Positions 26,844-36,653 of a DNA stretch of 64,000 nt are shown here, in pieces; the stretch's first letter is position 1; the number at the start of each line of letters is the position of its first letter. Location of the stretch: positions 682,001 to 746,000 of the forward strand of contig AP009389.1 in the NCBI GenBank assembly GCA_000010565.1, in the 5' to 3' direction. A program made the position numbers and the translations under genes. Source of the DNA: Pelotomaculum thermopropionicum SI. Lineage in GTDB: Bacteria > Bacillota > Desulfotomaculia > Desulfotomaculales > Pelotomaculaceae. The notes beneath the pieces were generated by a model. The model saw only the letters and a list, made by a program, of their open reading frames with translations, was not told the origin of the DNA and did no database searches.

Positions 26844-27845
26844 ATGGCAACATATGAGAGGCGACGTTATTTGTTTATGACCACCGACCCCGTACATGTT
26901 GGTACTGGTGGCTATCGCCTGGGGCGGGTAGACTTGAGCATTGTTCGTGAACCCGGTACCCGAGTGCCCAAGATTCCGGGTACCAGCCTGCACGGCGCGG
27001 CGCGCGCCTACTCCGCCAGAATATACGAAAGCCCCGCCTGTGCGGGACAGGGAACTAACCAGGAAGGGCGAAGCGGACACTGTGGCCGAGACGATTGTCC
27101 GATTTGCTATACCTTCGGCTATCTTAGCCGAAAAACAGATCAGGAAGACAGCACCGTGGGCTATTCAGGCGTGGTCAATGTTTTTGACGCCCGTGTGCTG
27201 CTGTTTCCGGTGTATTCCATGGCCGGGCCAGTCTGGGTGAGTACGGTGGATATAATGCAGGATGCGGGTTTTAAGGTAACCAACGTGCCTTCAAACTGGA
27301 ATGTCGGCACTGCCTTGTTGACCTGGGAGAGAAATGACGCTCTCAATTTGGGATGGCTGATGGTTGAAATAGCTGGAAAAGTATTGGTTACTGCTTCGCA
27401 AGAGTGGAGTAAGGACGAACGCTGGAAGCAAGTGCAAGACAAAATTGTTCTGGTGCAGCCCGCTCTTTTCAGTCAGGTGGTCAACAGTAACCTGGAGGTA
27501 CGCACATCCGTTGCCATAGATCCGGAACGGGGAGCAGCAGAGGACAAAGCCCTCTATACTTATGAGGCCTTGCCACGTGCCACCTTTCTCACCTGTGAGG
27601 TTGTGCTGGATGATTACCGCGACGGGTTTCCTAAAGATGACGGAAAGAATCCGTTACAAGGAAAGAAAAAATGGGAAGGTCCTTTAGACGTGCTGGATGC
27701 CGGCCTACGCATGATTGAATGGCTTGGTGTTGGCGGTATGGGTACCCGCGGCTTCGGCCGCCTGGCAGTAGTTGGACAAACTATTAGCAACGTATGGCCA
27801 GATGAGGAGGGTCAAAAAAATGAGCAACAGCATGGCACAAGCTAA
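26844..27845 (+). CDS. cmr4: Cmr4-like RAMP backbone protein
   Basis: 333 residues, good AGGAGG site. DPVHVGTGGYRLGRVDLSIV holds the thumb with Asp30 at the place of the target-RNA-cleaving Asp of Cmr4; KIPGTSLHGAARAY, LLFPVYSMAGPVWVST and the Gly-rich loop VGGMGTRGFGRL are also typical. Cmr4 forms the repeated backbone of the complex and cuts bound RNA every six nucleotides. An insertion with four Cys/His (CAGQGTNQEGRSGHCGRDDC) suggests bound zinc. Overlaps cmr5 by 26 bases. Confidence 0.87.
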   Translation: MATYERRRYLFMTTDPVHVGTGGYRLGRVDLSIVREPGTRVPKIPGTSLHGAARAYSARIYESPACAGQGTNQEGRSGHCGRDDCPICYTFGYLSRKTDQEDSTVGYSGVVNVFDARVLLFPVYSMAGPVWVSTVDIMQDAGFKVTNVPSNWNVGTALLTWERNDALNLGWLMVEIAGKVLVTASQEWSKDERWKQVQDKIVLVQPALFSQVVNSNLEVRTSVAIDPERGAAEDKALYTYEALPRATFLTCEVVLDDYRDGFPKDDGKNPLQGKKKWEGPLDVLDAGLRMIEWLGVGGMGTRGFGRLAVVGQTISNVWPDEEGQKNEQQHGTS

Positions 27846-28272
27846 CCTGGATCGGCTGGCTGCCCAGCATGCCCAGAATATCATTCGCCGTCTAGTTGAT
27901 GAGGATAAGGACGGCAATAAAAGAGCCGAAAAAGAATTAAAAAAAGTGGCCAGCAGTGCGGACAACACTGTAACTAAAGCATTAGGCGTACTACAGGAAA
28001 ACGGTGTCTATGCCTGTTTTCTCTACCTGAAAGCTAAGGAAAAGGACAACGGCGACGTAGTGATCAAGGAAATGCTCAAGCTGCTTAATAGTTTAGGTTT
28101 TGAGTGGGGCTTACCCACAAATGATAAAGGTGAAGTGGATACAAGAGCAGAGGTTGTCTTGAAGTACGTTACCGAGAAGGTAACAGTTGATCTAGAGCGA
28201 CTGCTGTTGGCCAAAGAAACGCTGGAAAAGATGCTGATTTATGCCCGCTACGGGGCCAAAGCGCGGGGTTAG
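27820..28272 (+). CDS. cmr5: Cmr5-like small subunit
   Basis: 150 residues, all-helical, from ATG 27820 behind GAGGAGGG. LDRLAAQHAQNII at the start and a C-terminal LLLAKETLEKMLIYARYGAKA match Cmr5, which forms the second filament of the Cmr complex. Lies between cmr4 and cmr3 in a tightly packed order. Confidence 0.85.
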   Translation: MSNSMAQANLDRLAAQHAQNIIRRLVDEDKDGNKRAEKELKKVASSADNTVTKALGVLQENGVYACFLYLKAKEKDNGDVVIKEMLKLLNSLGFEWGLPTNDKGEVDTRAEVVLKYVTEKVTVDLERLLLAKETLEKMLIYARYGAKARG

Positions 28273-28285
28273 GAGGTAAAATGTT

Positions 28286-29143
28286 ATGTGGCGTGCTTAC
28301 CGGGTTATCTTCCGCCTGCGCTCACCCCTCCATATAGGTTGGGGCAAAGTTGGTAACCTTCAGCGGACGCGTCCTTATGTAACCGGGCGTGCGCTTTGGG
28401 GTGCCTTGACCATGCGGTTGACGCGGGATAAGGCGGGGGCTGGTCCGGCCACCGATTCTAGAGACTACCAGCGATTTGGCGAGCAAATTAATGAGAACCT
28501 GGCATTTACTTATTTTTATCCGGCTACGCAGGCAAACGACGATTATGAAGTTGTTTGGCCTTGGGAAGAGGGAAACCTGTTCCGCTATCGTTTTCTTAGC
28601 AGCTACCAGGGGACGACGCTGTCTGCATTTCATGAGTCTGCGGCAATAGGAATGCTTCGTGAAGTGGAGTTCATATCCCCTAATACCCTGGATACGGGCG
28701 AACCGGTTTTTTTGATCGGTTACATATTCGAGCGCGATGGCAGTGAATTGACCTGGCAGGAAGCGCTCACGAGGGTTCAGTTCGGTGGAGAGCGCGGTTA
28801 TGGTTGGGGTGACGTAGGTTTAATTAGAATCGACGAGGTCAAAGATGATGTATTGTTTGGCGGAAAAGTGAAGTTCGATGTTAGTGCCGATCGGGTACGT
28901 ATTTATGTGCCTGCTGCAGAACCTTTGCTAGATCACACTTTCGCCCGGAACTTGCCGGCCCAAGGGGAAGTGGAACCGCTTGTCGGCCGCGAATGGCGGT
29001 CGTATAACAACCTTCACCGCTACACCGGCCAGCACGTAGAGTTTGTGGGTGTTTGCTTCACCCCAGGGAGCGTCGTGGAACAGGACCTCAATTTGGTGAT
29101 AGGGGAGTTTGGTATATGGCAAGAGATAAACGATAATTCCTAG
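28286..29143 (+). CDS. cmr3: Cmr3-like RAMP protein
   Basis: 285 residues. YRVIFRLRSPLHIGWGKVGN and TRPYVTGRALWGALTMRL at the N-terminus, a Gly-rich VQFGGERGYGWGDVGL in the middle and a second, shorter RAMP-like half. The position next to cmr5 and the sequence fit Cmr3, which holds the 5' handle of the crRNA and contacts Cas10. The fold match is weaker than for cmr1 and cmr4. pglXI follows 65 bases downstream, so transcription can run on into the BREX genes. Confidence 0.7.
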   Translation: MWRAYRVIFRLRSPLHIGWGKVGNLQRTRPYVTGRALWGALTMRLTRDKAGAGPATDSRDYQRFGEQINENLAFTYFYPATQANDDYEVVWPWEEGNLFRYRFLSSYQGTTLSAFHESAAIGMLREVEFISPNTLDTGEPVFLIGYIFERDGSELTWQEALTRVQFGGERGYGWGDVGLIRIDEVKDDVLFGGKVKFDVSADRVRIYVPAAEPLLDHTFARNLPAQGEVEPLVGREWRSYNNLHRYTGQHVEFVGVCFTPGSVVEQDLNLVIGEFGIWQEINDNS

Positions 29144-29208
29144 CTCGCGCCTGTAAGCCGGAGATGGTTAGATGGGGTTAGATCGTTGCAGTATAGGAGT
29201 GAAAAATT

Positions 29209-31866
29209 GTGGCGAAGGAGAACCAGATTTCCCTGGATATCTTCCTTAAAGAAGGCAATGAGCGAAAAAAGATCCAAGAAAACCGTTTCAAACTCACCAA
29301 AGAACACCTGGACCGGGTGAGGCATATCGAGGGATTCCCCATTGCCAAAGATGAGGACATCATCAGCCTTTCCGACCCGCCCTATTACACCGCCTGCCCG
29401 AACCCGTTCATAAGGGATTTTATCAAAGAGCACGGCAAGCCATACGACCCGGATAACGACGCTTACCGCCGGCAGCCCTTTGCGGCGGATGTATCGGAGG
29501 GCAAGAACGATCCCATTTACAACGCCCATTCGTACCACACCAAGGTGCCGCACAGGGCGATCATGCGCTATATCCTCCACTACACCGAGCCGGGAGACAT
29601 CGTCTTTGACGGTTTCTGCGGTACGGGCATGACCGGCGTGGCGGCGAGCTTATGCGGGGACCGCAGGACCGTAGAATCCTTAGGCTACCGAGTACTGGAT
29701 GACGCGACCATCCTCGATGAAAAAGGCCGGCCTTTTTCTAAGCTTGGAGCACGCAAGGCTATCTTAATTGACCTCTCCCCTGCCGCCACCTTCATCGCCT
29801 ACAACTACAACACGCCGGTGGATGTTAGGGCCTTTGAGCGGGAAGCCCGGCGGATCTTAGACGAAGTGGAAAGAGAATGCGGCTGGATGTACCTGACGCA
29901 GCACGTGGTGGATGGGAAGGTGCAGAAAGACGCAAAGGGCAACCCCATCATGGGGAAAATCAACTACACCGTCTGGTCCGATGTGTTTATCTGCCCCAGC
30001 TGTTCCAGAGAGCTCGTCTTCTGGGAAGTGGCGGTAGATAAAGAAGAAGGTAGAGTCCGGGACGAGTTTCCCTGCCCCCACTGCGGAGCTAACCTCACCA
30101 AACGAACCCTGGAGAGGGCCACGGAAAGGGTGTACGACCGGGAGATCGGGGAGTTTATCATCCGCGCCCGCCAGGTGCCGGTGCTGATAAATTATTCGGT
30201 GGGGAATAAGAGATATGAGAAAAAGCCCGACGGGTACGACCTGGAATTGATCCGGAAGATCGAGGAGATCGAGATACCGTACTGGTATCCTACCGACCGC
30301 ATGCCGGAGGGCTACAATACCGAACAGCCTAAAGTATCACATGGTTTTACTCATTTTCACCATTTTTATACGAAGCGAAGTCTTGCCTGTCTAGCAGTAT
30401 TATGGAACTGTTTCCGGTTTCGAAACAGAAAAATAACCTCTCGTTTATTATACTCTTTTACATCTCTCTACCAACGTGTGACTAAGATGGCAGAGTATCG
30501 GAAGGGTGGGGGAAGTGGTAATATTCCTAACTTTTATATCCCTTCGTTTAATAGGGAGCCAAACGTTTACGAAGTCTGCAAAAGGAAATTAAGAAATATA
30601 ATAACGGCGTTAATAGCAATGTCGCTTTGTCATTCACAGAATACCATTTCCACTCAGTCTGCTGGGCAATTGCATCAGATTAAGAGTAGTAGCACTGATT
30701 ACATTTTTACCGATCCACCATTCGGTGGGAACATAATGTATTCGGAAATGAATTTCCTCTGGGAAGCCTGGCTCAGGGTTTTCACCAACAACAAGCCCGA
30801 GGCCGTGGAAAACAAGGCCCAGGGGAAAGGCCCCAGGGAATATCAGGAGCTCATGGAAAAGTGCTTTGCCGAGTGCTACCGCATCCTGAAGCCCGGCCGG
30901 TGGATGACGGTGGTGTTTCACAATTCCCAGAACCGGATCTGGAACGCCATCCAGGAAGCTATTCTGCGGGCCGGGTTCGTTATTGCCGATGTGCGGACCC
31001 TGGACAAAAAGCAGGGGACCTTCAAGCAGGTTACTTCGACCACCGCGGTGAAGCAGGACCTGGTCATCTCCGCCTACAAGCCCAACGGCGGCCTGGAAAA
31101 GCGCTTTCACCTGGAGGCCGGGACCGAAGAAGGAGTCTGGGATTTTGTCCGCACCCACCTCAAACATCTTCCGGTCTTTGTGGAGAAAAACGGCAGAGCG
31201 GAGGTCATTGCCGAGCGGCAGAATTTCCTTCTCTATGACCGGATGGTGGCCTTCCACGTCCAGCGGGGAGTTGCCGTACCTATGGGGGCGGCGGAGTTTT
31301 ACGCCGGCTTAAAACAGCGCTTCCCGGAGAGAGACGGCATGTACTTCCTCCCCGACCAGGTGGTGGAGTATGATAAAAAGCGCTTAACGGTCCAGGAAAT
31401 TGAGCAATTATCCCTTTTTGTAACCGATGAAAAATCTTCCATCCAGTGGCTGCGCAGTGAACTCTCGAAGAAGCCGCAGACCTACCAGGAGATCCACCCC
31501 AAATTCCTGCGGGAACTGCACAAAGCGCCGCACGAAAAACTGCCGGAGCTCTCCGAGCTTCTGGAGCAGAACTTCCTTAAAGACGATAACGGCCGCTGGT
31601 ACGTCCCCGACCCCGGCAGGCAGTCTGACCTGGAGAAGATGCGCGAGAAGGCCCTCCTCAAAGAGTTCGCAGAATATAAAGAAGGCAGGGGCAGGCTGAA
31701 AGTGTTCCGCACCGAAGCACTGCGGGCAGGATTTAAGGCCTGCTGGGCTGCCAAGGATTACAAGACCATCATAGAGGTGGCCAGGCGCATACCGGATACC
31801 GTCCTCCAGGAAGATACCACCCTCCTGATGTATTACGACAACGCCCTGATGCGGCTGGAGGAATGA
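29209..31866 (+). CDS. pglXI: PglXI, BREX type 3 DNA methyltransferase
   Basis: 885 residues from GTG 29209. SAM-binding motif VFDGFCGTGMTGVA near residue 134, a zinc ribbon (CPSCSRE ... CPHCGANL, about 261-290) and catalytic TDPPFGG near 501, i.e. an N6-adenine (or N4-cytosine) DNA methylase of DUF1156-like type. Order relative to the helicase, PglZ and BrxA fits type 3 BREX. The stretch 30335-30725, which precedes the catalytic motif, is much richer in A+T than either side and probably is the target recognition region exchanged by recombination. Confidence 0.85.
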   Translation: MAKENQISLDIFLKEGNERKKIQENRFKLTKEHLDRVRHIEGFPIAKDEDIISLSDPPYYTACPNPFIRDFIKEHGKPYDPDNDAYRRQPFAADVSEGKNDPIYNAHSYHTKVPHRAIMRYILHYTEPGDIVFDGFCGTGMTGVAASLCGDRRTVESLGYRVLDDATILDEKGRPFSKLGARKAILIDLSPAATFIAYNYNTPVDVRAFEREARRILDEVERECGWMYLTQHVVDGKVQKDAKGNPIMGKINYTVWSDVFICPSCSRELVFWEVAVDKEEGRVRDEFPCPHCGANLTKRTLERATERVYDREIGEFIIRARQVPVLINYSVGNKRYEKKPDGYDLELIRKIEEIEIPYWYPTDRMPEGYNTEQPKVSHGFTHFHHFYTKRSLACLAVLWNCFRFRNRKITSRLLYSFTSLYQRVTKMAEYRKGGGSGNIPNFYIPSFNREPNVYEVCKRKLRNIITALIAMSLCHSQNTISTQSAGQLHQIKSSSTDYIFTDPPFGGNIMYSEMNFLWEAWLRVFTNNKPEAVENKAQGKGPREYQELMEKCFAECYRILKPGRWMTVVFHNSQNRIWNAIQEAILRAGFVIADVRTLDKKQGTFKQVTSTTAVKQDLVISAYKPNGGLEKRFHLEAGTEEGVWDFVRTHLKHLPVFVEKNGRAEVIAERQNFLLYDRMVAFHVQRGVAVPMGAAEFYAGLKQRFPERDGMYFLPDQVVEYDKKRLTVQEIEQLSLFVTDEKSSIQWLRSELSKKPQTYQEIHPKFLRELHKAPHEKLPELSELLEQNFLKDDNGRWYVPDPGRQSDLEKMREKALLKEFAEYKEGRGRLKVFRTEALRAGFKACWAAKDYKTIIEVARRIPDTVLQEDTTLLMYYDNALMRLEE

Positions 31867-31882
31867 TTTATTTGCCGGTGAG

Positions 31883-34705
31883 GTGTCAATTTTGAGTCGG
31901 GATGGTATATGGCGGCCCGGTGACTGGGCCTGGAGCTGGGGGTATCGTGAACCGGTGAAGGTTATCGAAGCCCTGGACCTGTGGGGAAAGAACGTCTGCC
32001 GCGTCTGGGTGCCGGGCCGGGACGCGGTTATCCGCCTTCAGGAAAACGAATTATCCTCGATAACAGAGGCAGGCATACCCAGTAGGGAACGGCTTATTTA
32101 CACCGTCGCCGCGGCCCGAATCGCTGAAAGCCTGGCCAGGCCGGATATCCTCCTGGCACCACTCGAAGGCAGCGTCACTCCTTTGCCCCACCAACTCTAC
32201 GCTCTTTCCCGGGCTGTTTCCGGCAGCAGGGTCCGGTATCTTCTAGCTGATGAGGTCGGCCTCGGCAAAACAATAGAAGCCGGTCTAATCATGCGCGAAC
32301 TAAAGCTCAGGGGGCTCGTCAGGCGCACGATGGTGGTGGCGCCGAAGGGCCTGGTGATGCAGTGGGTGCAGGAAATGGAAAACCGTTTTCGGGAACGCTT
32401 TCACCTGCTGATGCCCGCCGAGATCACAGCTCTATCGTGCTTTGAATGGGATGCCAACGTCTGGCAGCGGTTTGACCAGGTCGTTGTTCCCATGGATGCC
32501 GTAAAGCCTTTGGAATCGCGCCGGGGGTGGAGCAGGGACCAGGTAAGCCGCTATAACCGGGAACGCTTCGAAAACCTTATCGCTGCGGGTTGGGATTTGA
32601 TTATTGTCGATGAAGCTCACCGAATTGCCGGTAGCACGGATACCGTGGCCAGGTACCGCTTAGGCCAAGCGCTGGCTGAAGCTGCACCGTATCTTCTTCT
32701 CCTCACGGCGACGCCCCACCAGGGAAAAACTGATTCCTTCCACCGGCTTATGGCCCTCCTTGATAGGGAGGCTTTCCCCGATGTTGAGTCCATAAAGCGG
32801 GAGAGAGTGGCCCCGTACGTAATCCGCACCGAAAAACGCCGGGCCATTGATGAGAAGGGTCAGCCGTTATTCAAACCGCGCCGCACCCAGCTGGTACCCG
32901 TGGTATGGCAGTCCAGGCATCAAAAGCAGCGGGAACTATATGAAGCGGTGACGGAATATGTGCGGGAAGGATACAACCGGGCGCTGAAAGAAAAGCGAAA
33001 CTATATCGGCTTTTTGATGGTTCTCATGCAGCGCCTGGTAGCCAGCAGCACCAGGGCTATCCGGACCGCCCTGGAACGGAGGCTGGAAGTGATCGAACAG
33101 GAAGCTCCTCTTCAAATTAACAGTGAAATAGAGCTGGAAGAAGACTGGTGGGACCTTGACGGGCAGGAGCAGCTCGAGCAAATTCTGAAGCACCGTTTAG
33201 TCGCCTTTGCTAGTGAACGGGAAGAGGTCAAGCGTCTTTTATCCCTGGCGCGTCAGTGCGAGTCCCTGCCCGACGCGCGGGCCGAAGCCTTGCTGGAGTG
33301 GATGTACCGGCTGCAGGCCGAAGAGAACGACCCCGAGCTCAAGTTTCTCATCTTTACCGAGTTCATTCCGACCCAGGAGATGCTCAAGGAGTTTCTGGAA
33401 AACAGGGGCTTTAGTGTCGTTTGTCTAAACGGATCCATGGGGCTGGAAGAAAGGCGGAGGGTCCAGCAGGAATTTGCCGGCCATGCCAGGGTGCTTGTAT
33501 CCACCGATGCCGGCGGCGAGGGCTTAAATCTGCAGTTTTGCCACGTGGTCATCAACTACGATTTGCCGTGGAACCCCATGCGCTTAGAACAACGTATCGG
33601 ACGGGTGGACCGCATCGGCCAGGAACACGTTGTCCGGGCACTCAACTTTGTCCTGCAGGACACTATTGAATACCGGGTGCAGGAAGTCCTCCAGGAAAAA
33701 CTGGCCGCAATCCTGGCGGATTTCGGCGTTGACAAGATGAGCGATGTTCTCGACTCGGCTGAAGTAGCGACGGATTTCGAGGACCTGTATAAAGAGGCTA
33801 TCCTCAGCCCGGAAGAAGTTGAGTCCCGTATTGAACGGCTGGAGGCTGAACTTCGGCAGCGCATCCAGGAAGTAACTATGGCTAACCGGCTTTTGGGAGA
33901 AGAGGCAGAACTTGATTCCCGGCTGGTGGAGAAGATTTCCGGCCATCCGCTTCCGTACTGGGTAGAGCGCATGACCATCAACTTTTTGGTAAGCGAAGGC
34001 GGAAGAGTAGAGCCCAAATTGGCAGGTTATGATTTGACCTGGCCCGACGGCTTCACTATGAAGGACGTGGCTTTCTCCCGGCAGGAAGCAGATAAGCACT
34101 CAATGTCTTATCTCAGCCTGGAAGAACCGAGGGTTCGCGGCCTGGTCACCCGCATGCCCTTGGCCGTGGCAGGTCAGCCCGTTGCGAAGGTCAGGCTCAA
34201 AGGACTGCCGCAGGAAATAAGCGGCTACTGGTCTTTATGGCGGATATCTCTTATGGCGGAAAACATGCGTGAGGTTCGGGTTCTACCCTTGTTCCAGCAG
34301 GAAAAAGACGGCAAAATACTCATGCCCACCGCCCGCAGGATATGGGATTTGTTATTACAGGAAGAAACCTCGCTCGAAATCCAGGGTTATATTACAGGCG
34401 AAAAATCCGAGGAAATCTTTGAGAGGCTCCAGAAGCAGGCTGTACGATACGGGCATAATCTTTTCCTGGAACTTAAAGCAGAGTATGAAGAGCATCTGCA
34501 GAAAGAGCGGGAAAAAGGCCGGTATGCGTTCCAAATTCGCCAGCAGGCCATTATGAGGATTGGCCTGCCCGCCGTGCGCCAGCACCGCCTGGCCGAATTG
34601 GAACGCCAGAAGAAAGAGTGGGCCCTGCTGCTCAAGCAGAAGGAAAAAATCTTGCCGGAACTAAGCGCGATTACCATTGTCTACATAGAAGGTGGAGTCC
34701 CATGA
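31883..34705 (+). CDS. brxHII: BrxHII, SNF2-type helicase of type 3 BREX
   Basis: 940 residues. Helicase motif I DEVGLGKTIEAG near residue 121, DEAH near 243, TATPHQG, then motif V/VI in STDAGGEGLNLQFC and RLEQRIGRVDRIGQ, the SNF2/DEAD superfamily 2 set, followed by a long C-terminal region with coiled coil. GTG 31883 and TTG 31892 are both possible starts behind GGTGAGG. The stop overlaps the pglZ start. Expected to translocate on DNA during phage exclusion. Confidence 0.87.
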   Translation: MSILSRDGIWRPGDWAWSWGYREPVKVIEALDLWGKNVCRVWVPGRDAVIRLQENELSSITEAGIPSRERLIYTVAAARIAESLARPDILLAPLEGSVTPLPHQLYALSRAVSGSRVRYLLADEVGLGKTIEAGLIMRELKLRGLVRRTMVVAPKGLVMQWVQEMENRFRERFHLLMPAEITALSCFEWDANVWQRFDQVVVPMDAVKPLESRRGWSRDQVSRYNRERFENLIAAGWDLIIVDEAHRIAGSTDTVARYRLGQALAEAAPYLLLLTATPHQGKTDSFHRLMALLDREAFPDVESIKRERVAPYVIRTEKRRAIDEKGQPLFKPRRTQLVPVVWQSRHQKQRELYEAVTEYVREGYNRALKEKRNYIGFLMVLMQRLVASSTRAIRTALERRLEVIEQEAPLQINSEIELEEDWWDLDGQEQLEQILKHRLVAFASEREEVKRLLSLARQCESLPDARAEALLEWMYRLQAEENDPELKFLIFTEFIPTQEMLKEFLENRGFSVVCLNGSMGLEERRRVQQEFAGHARVLVSTDAGGEGLNLQFCHVVINYDLPWNPMRLEQRIGRVDRIGQEHVVRALNFVLQDTIEYRVQEVLQEKLAAILADFGVDKMSDVLDSAEVATDFEDLYKEAILSPEEVESRIERLEAELRQRIQEVTMANRLLGEEAELDSRLVEKISGHPLPYWVERMTINFLVSEGGRVEPKLAGYDLTWPDGFTMKDVAFSRQEADKHSMSYLSLEEPRVRGLVTRMPLAVAGQPVAKVRLKGLPQEISGYWSLWRISLMAENMREVRVLPLFQQEKDGKILMPTARRIWDLLLQEETSLEIQGYITGEKSEEIFERLQKQAVRYGHNLFLELKAEYEEHLQKEREKGRYAFQIRQQAIMRIGLPAVRQHRLAELERQKKEWALLLKQKEKILPELSAITIVYIEGGVP

Positions 34706-36651
34706 ACTGGCGTGACCACATTCTTAAAAACTTACAGCCAGGCGTATCAAGGCTTACTTTAGCGGCTGACCCCGACGGCTTGCTCCTGGAAGAAGATGTT
34801 CTCTCGGCCCTAAGGGAAATGGGGTTTGATGTCCTTGTTTTTAGTGATTCCATCACCTTTCGTTATGCGTATGAAGCAAACTATCGCTCCAGGTGGGATC
34901 GGGGCGAAGCGGTACATTTGGCAGTGGTGGTACAGGGCGGCCCGCAGGAATTGCGCCGCCTCCCCTTCGACGTATGGCGAAAGGGGCATAAGTTTTTCTT
35001 CAGCCTGGCCGATATCTTTCCCAAACTCAGCTATCCGGTAGTTGCGGCCATGGAAAAGTCGGACCTGGATAAGCTTTACAGGGCATACCAGGATTACAAT
35101 GGTCCTGCGCTGGGGGAGAAGGCGACCAAGGATTTCATCTTAAAACGCGTTTTTGGCATAATACCCGACCTTATCAATTCACCGGTCGAGCTGATGAAGA
35201 TGCTGCTTTCGCGGCATTGCAGCTATGTGACTGTGCCCTCGATTCTGGACGAACACCTTATCCATTGTTTAAGAGAAAAGAGCGTTTTTAAGGACTGGCC
35301 GCTGGAAGACATCATCCCCAGCAGGGAAGCCTTTTTTGCTTTTCTGCAAGAAAAATGGCGTCGCTTCCTGGAAAGCACGGCCAGAGGAGAGAATTTCACC
35401 GAGGTCCCCTTTGAGCATTATGACATACGGGTGTACATCGACAACCTGTTCTTGGAAGGCAGTTTAAGGCCTGTTCCGGTTGCGAGTATGGAAGGTATGC
35501 CCGCCTGGGTCCTGGCAGGTGTACTCTTCGATAAACAGGCTGAGGAAAGGCGCAGGATTAAATGGCTGCTAGAGAAGATACGACAAGATTTGCCTGGAGA
35601 AACAGCGTCCCACAGGGATTGGCAGCGCCTGGCTGTTCTGTGGGCAGAATTGCTTGTGCTTAGCGGGGAACTCAATCAGGACGTAAAAACTGAAACTAAA
35701 CCGCAAATTGAGGAATTGCACGATCAATTGGAAGAGCGCTTTGCGAGCTGGATGCTCGTGCGCTACGGTTCTTTGGCCAACCTTTCTTACACGTCCAAAC
35801 CGGTAATGTTGCATCACATACCCCGTTATCTGGCTCATCTGCGTGCTAAAGGGATGGCAAAAAACATTGCTCTGCTCGTAATTGACGGCCTGGCGTTAGA
35901 TCAATGGCTGGTTATCCGCAATTTCCTGAGAGACAGGTGCCCGGCGTGGCGATTCGAGGAAAACCAGGTCTTTGCCTGGGTACCGACCTTGACTTCCATC
36001 TCACGGCAGGCGCTGTTTGCTGCAGAGCCGCCCCTGTATTTCAAGGACACTCTGACGACAACCTCGAAAGAAGGACAGCACTGGCATAAATTCTGGGAAG
36101 ACAGTGGGGTCAGGAGGGGAAATACCTACTACCGTAAAGGTTTGGGTGACGAGCTGGCAAGTGAAATCGGAGAATTTTTAGGATCACAGTTCGAGATCGT
36201 GGGTCTGGTTATAGATAAAGTGGACAGAATCATGCACGGCATGGAGCTGGGATCAGCAGGCATGCACCGGCAAATCAGACTATGGGCCGAACAGGGTTAC
36301 CTGATACAGCTGATTGATCATCTCCTTAAAAACAAATTTGCCGTGTATCTGACTTCGGATCACGGTAATATTGCGGCCAGGGGGATGGGCCGTTTGCCGG
36401 ACGGGGTCCTGGCTGAGTCCCGCGGTGAGCGGGCCAGAATTTATCATTACGAAGTTTTTCGACAGCAGATGATGGAAGAAAGAGAAAACGTCATCCGTTG
36501 GCCTGGTTTTGGTTTACCCCAGGGTTACTCCGTTCTGCTGGCCAGGGGCCGGTCAGCCTTTATTTCTGAGGGTGAAGAAGTTGTAAGCCATGGTGGGATA
36601 TCTTTGGAAGAGGTTGTCGTTCCTTTTGTCAGGATTTGGGAGGAGCATTGA
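34702..36651 (+). CDS. pglZ: PglZ, alkaline-phosphatase-superfamily protein of BREX
   Basis: 649 residues from ATG 34702 in an ATGA overlap with brxHII. The PglZ domain shows LLVIDGLALDQW near residue 393 (metal/nucleophile site) and YLTSDHGNIAARG near 550, then a C-terminal VSHGGISLEEVVVPFV, a pattern typical of PglZ. PglZ is the signature gene shared by all BREX types. Followed at two bases by brxA. Confidence 0.92.
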   Translation: MNWRDHILKNLQPGVSRLTLAADPDGLLLEEDVLSALREMGFDVLVFSDSITFRYAYEANYRSRWDRGEAVHLAVVVQGGPQELRRLPFDVWRKGHKFFFSLADIFPKLSYPVVAAMEKSDLDKLYRAYQDYNGPALGEKATKDFILKRVFGIIPDLINSPVELMKMLLSRHCSYVTVPSILDEHLIHCLREKSVFKDWPLEDIIPSREAFFAFLQEKWRRFLESTARGENFTEVPFEHYDIRVYIDNLFLEGSLRPVPVASMEGMPAWVLAGVLFDKQAEERRRIKWLLEKIRQDLPGETASHRDWQRLAVLWAELLVLSGELNQDVKTETKPQIEELHDQLEERFASWMLVRYGSLANLSYTSKPVMLHHIPRYLAHLRAKGMAKNIALLVIDGLALDQWLVIRNFLRDRCPAWRFEENQVFAWVPTLTSISRQALFAAEPPLYFKDTLTTTSKEGQHWHKFWEDSGVRRGNTYYRKGLGDELASEIGEFLGSQFEIVGLVIDKVDRIMHGMELGSAGMHRQIRLWAEQGYLIQLIDHLLKNKFAVYLTSDHGNIAARGMGRLPDGVLAESRGERARIYHYEVFRQQMMEERENVIRWPGFGLPQGYSVLLARGRSAFISEGEEVVSHGGISLEEVVVPFVRIWEEH

Positions 36652-36653
36652 TC

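Noticed and set aside
20200-29208. CRISPR array near the effector genes
   Set aside because: I looked for regularly spaced direct repeats of 24-40 bases here and in other gaps and saw none. The only repeats are the inverted ends of the IS110 element.
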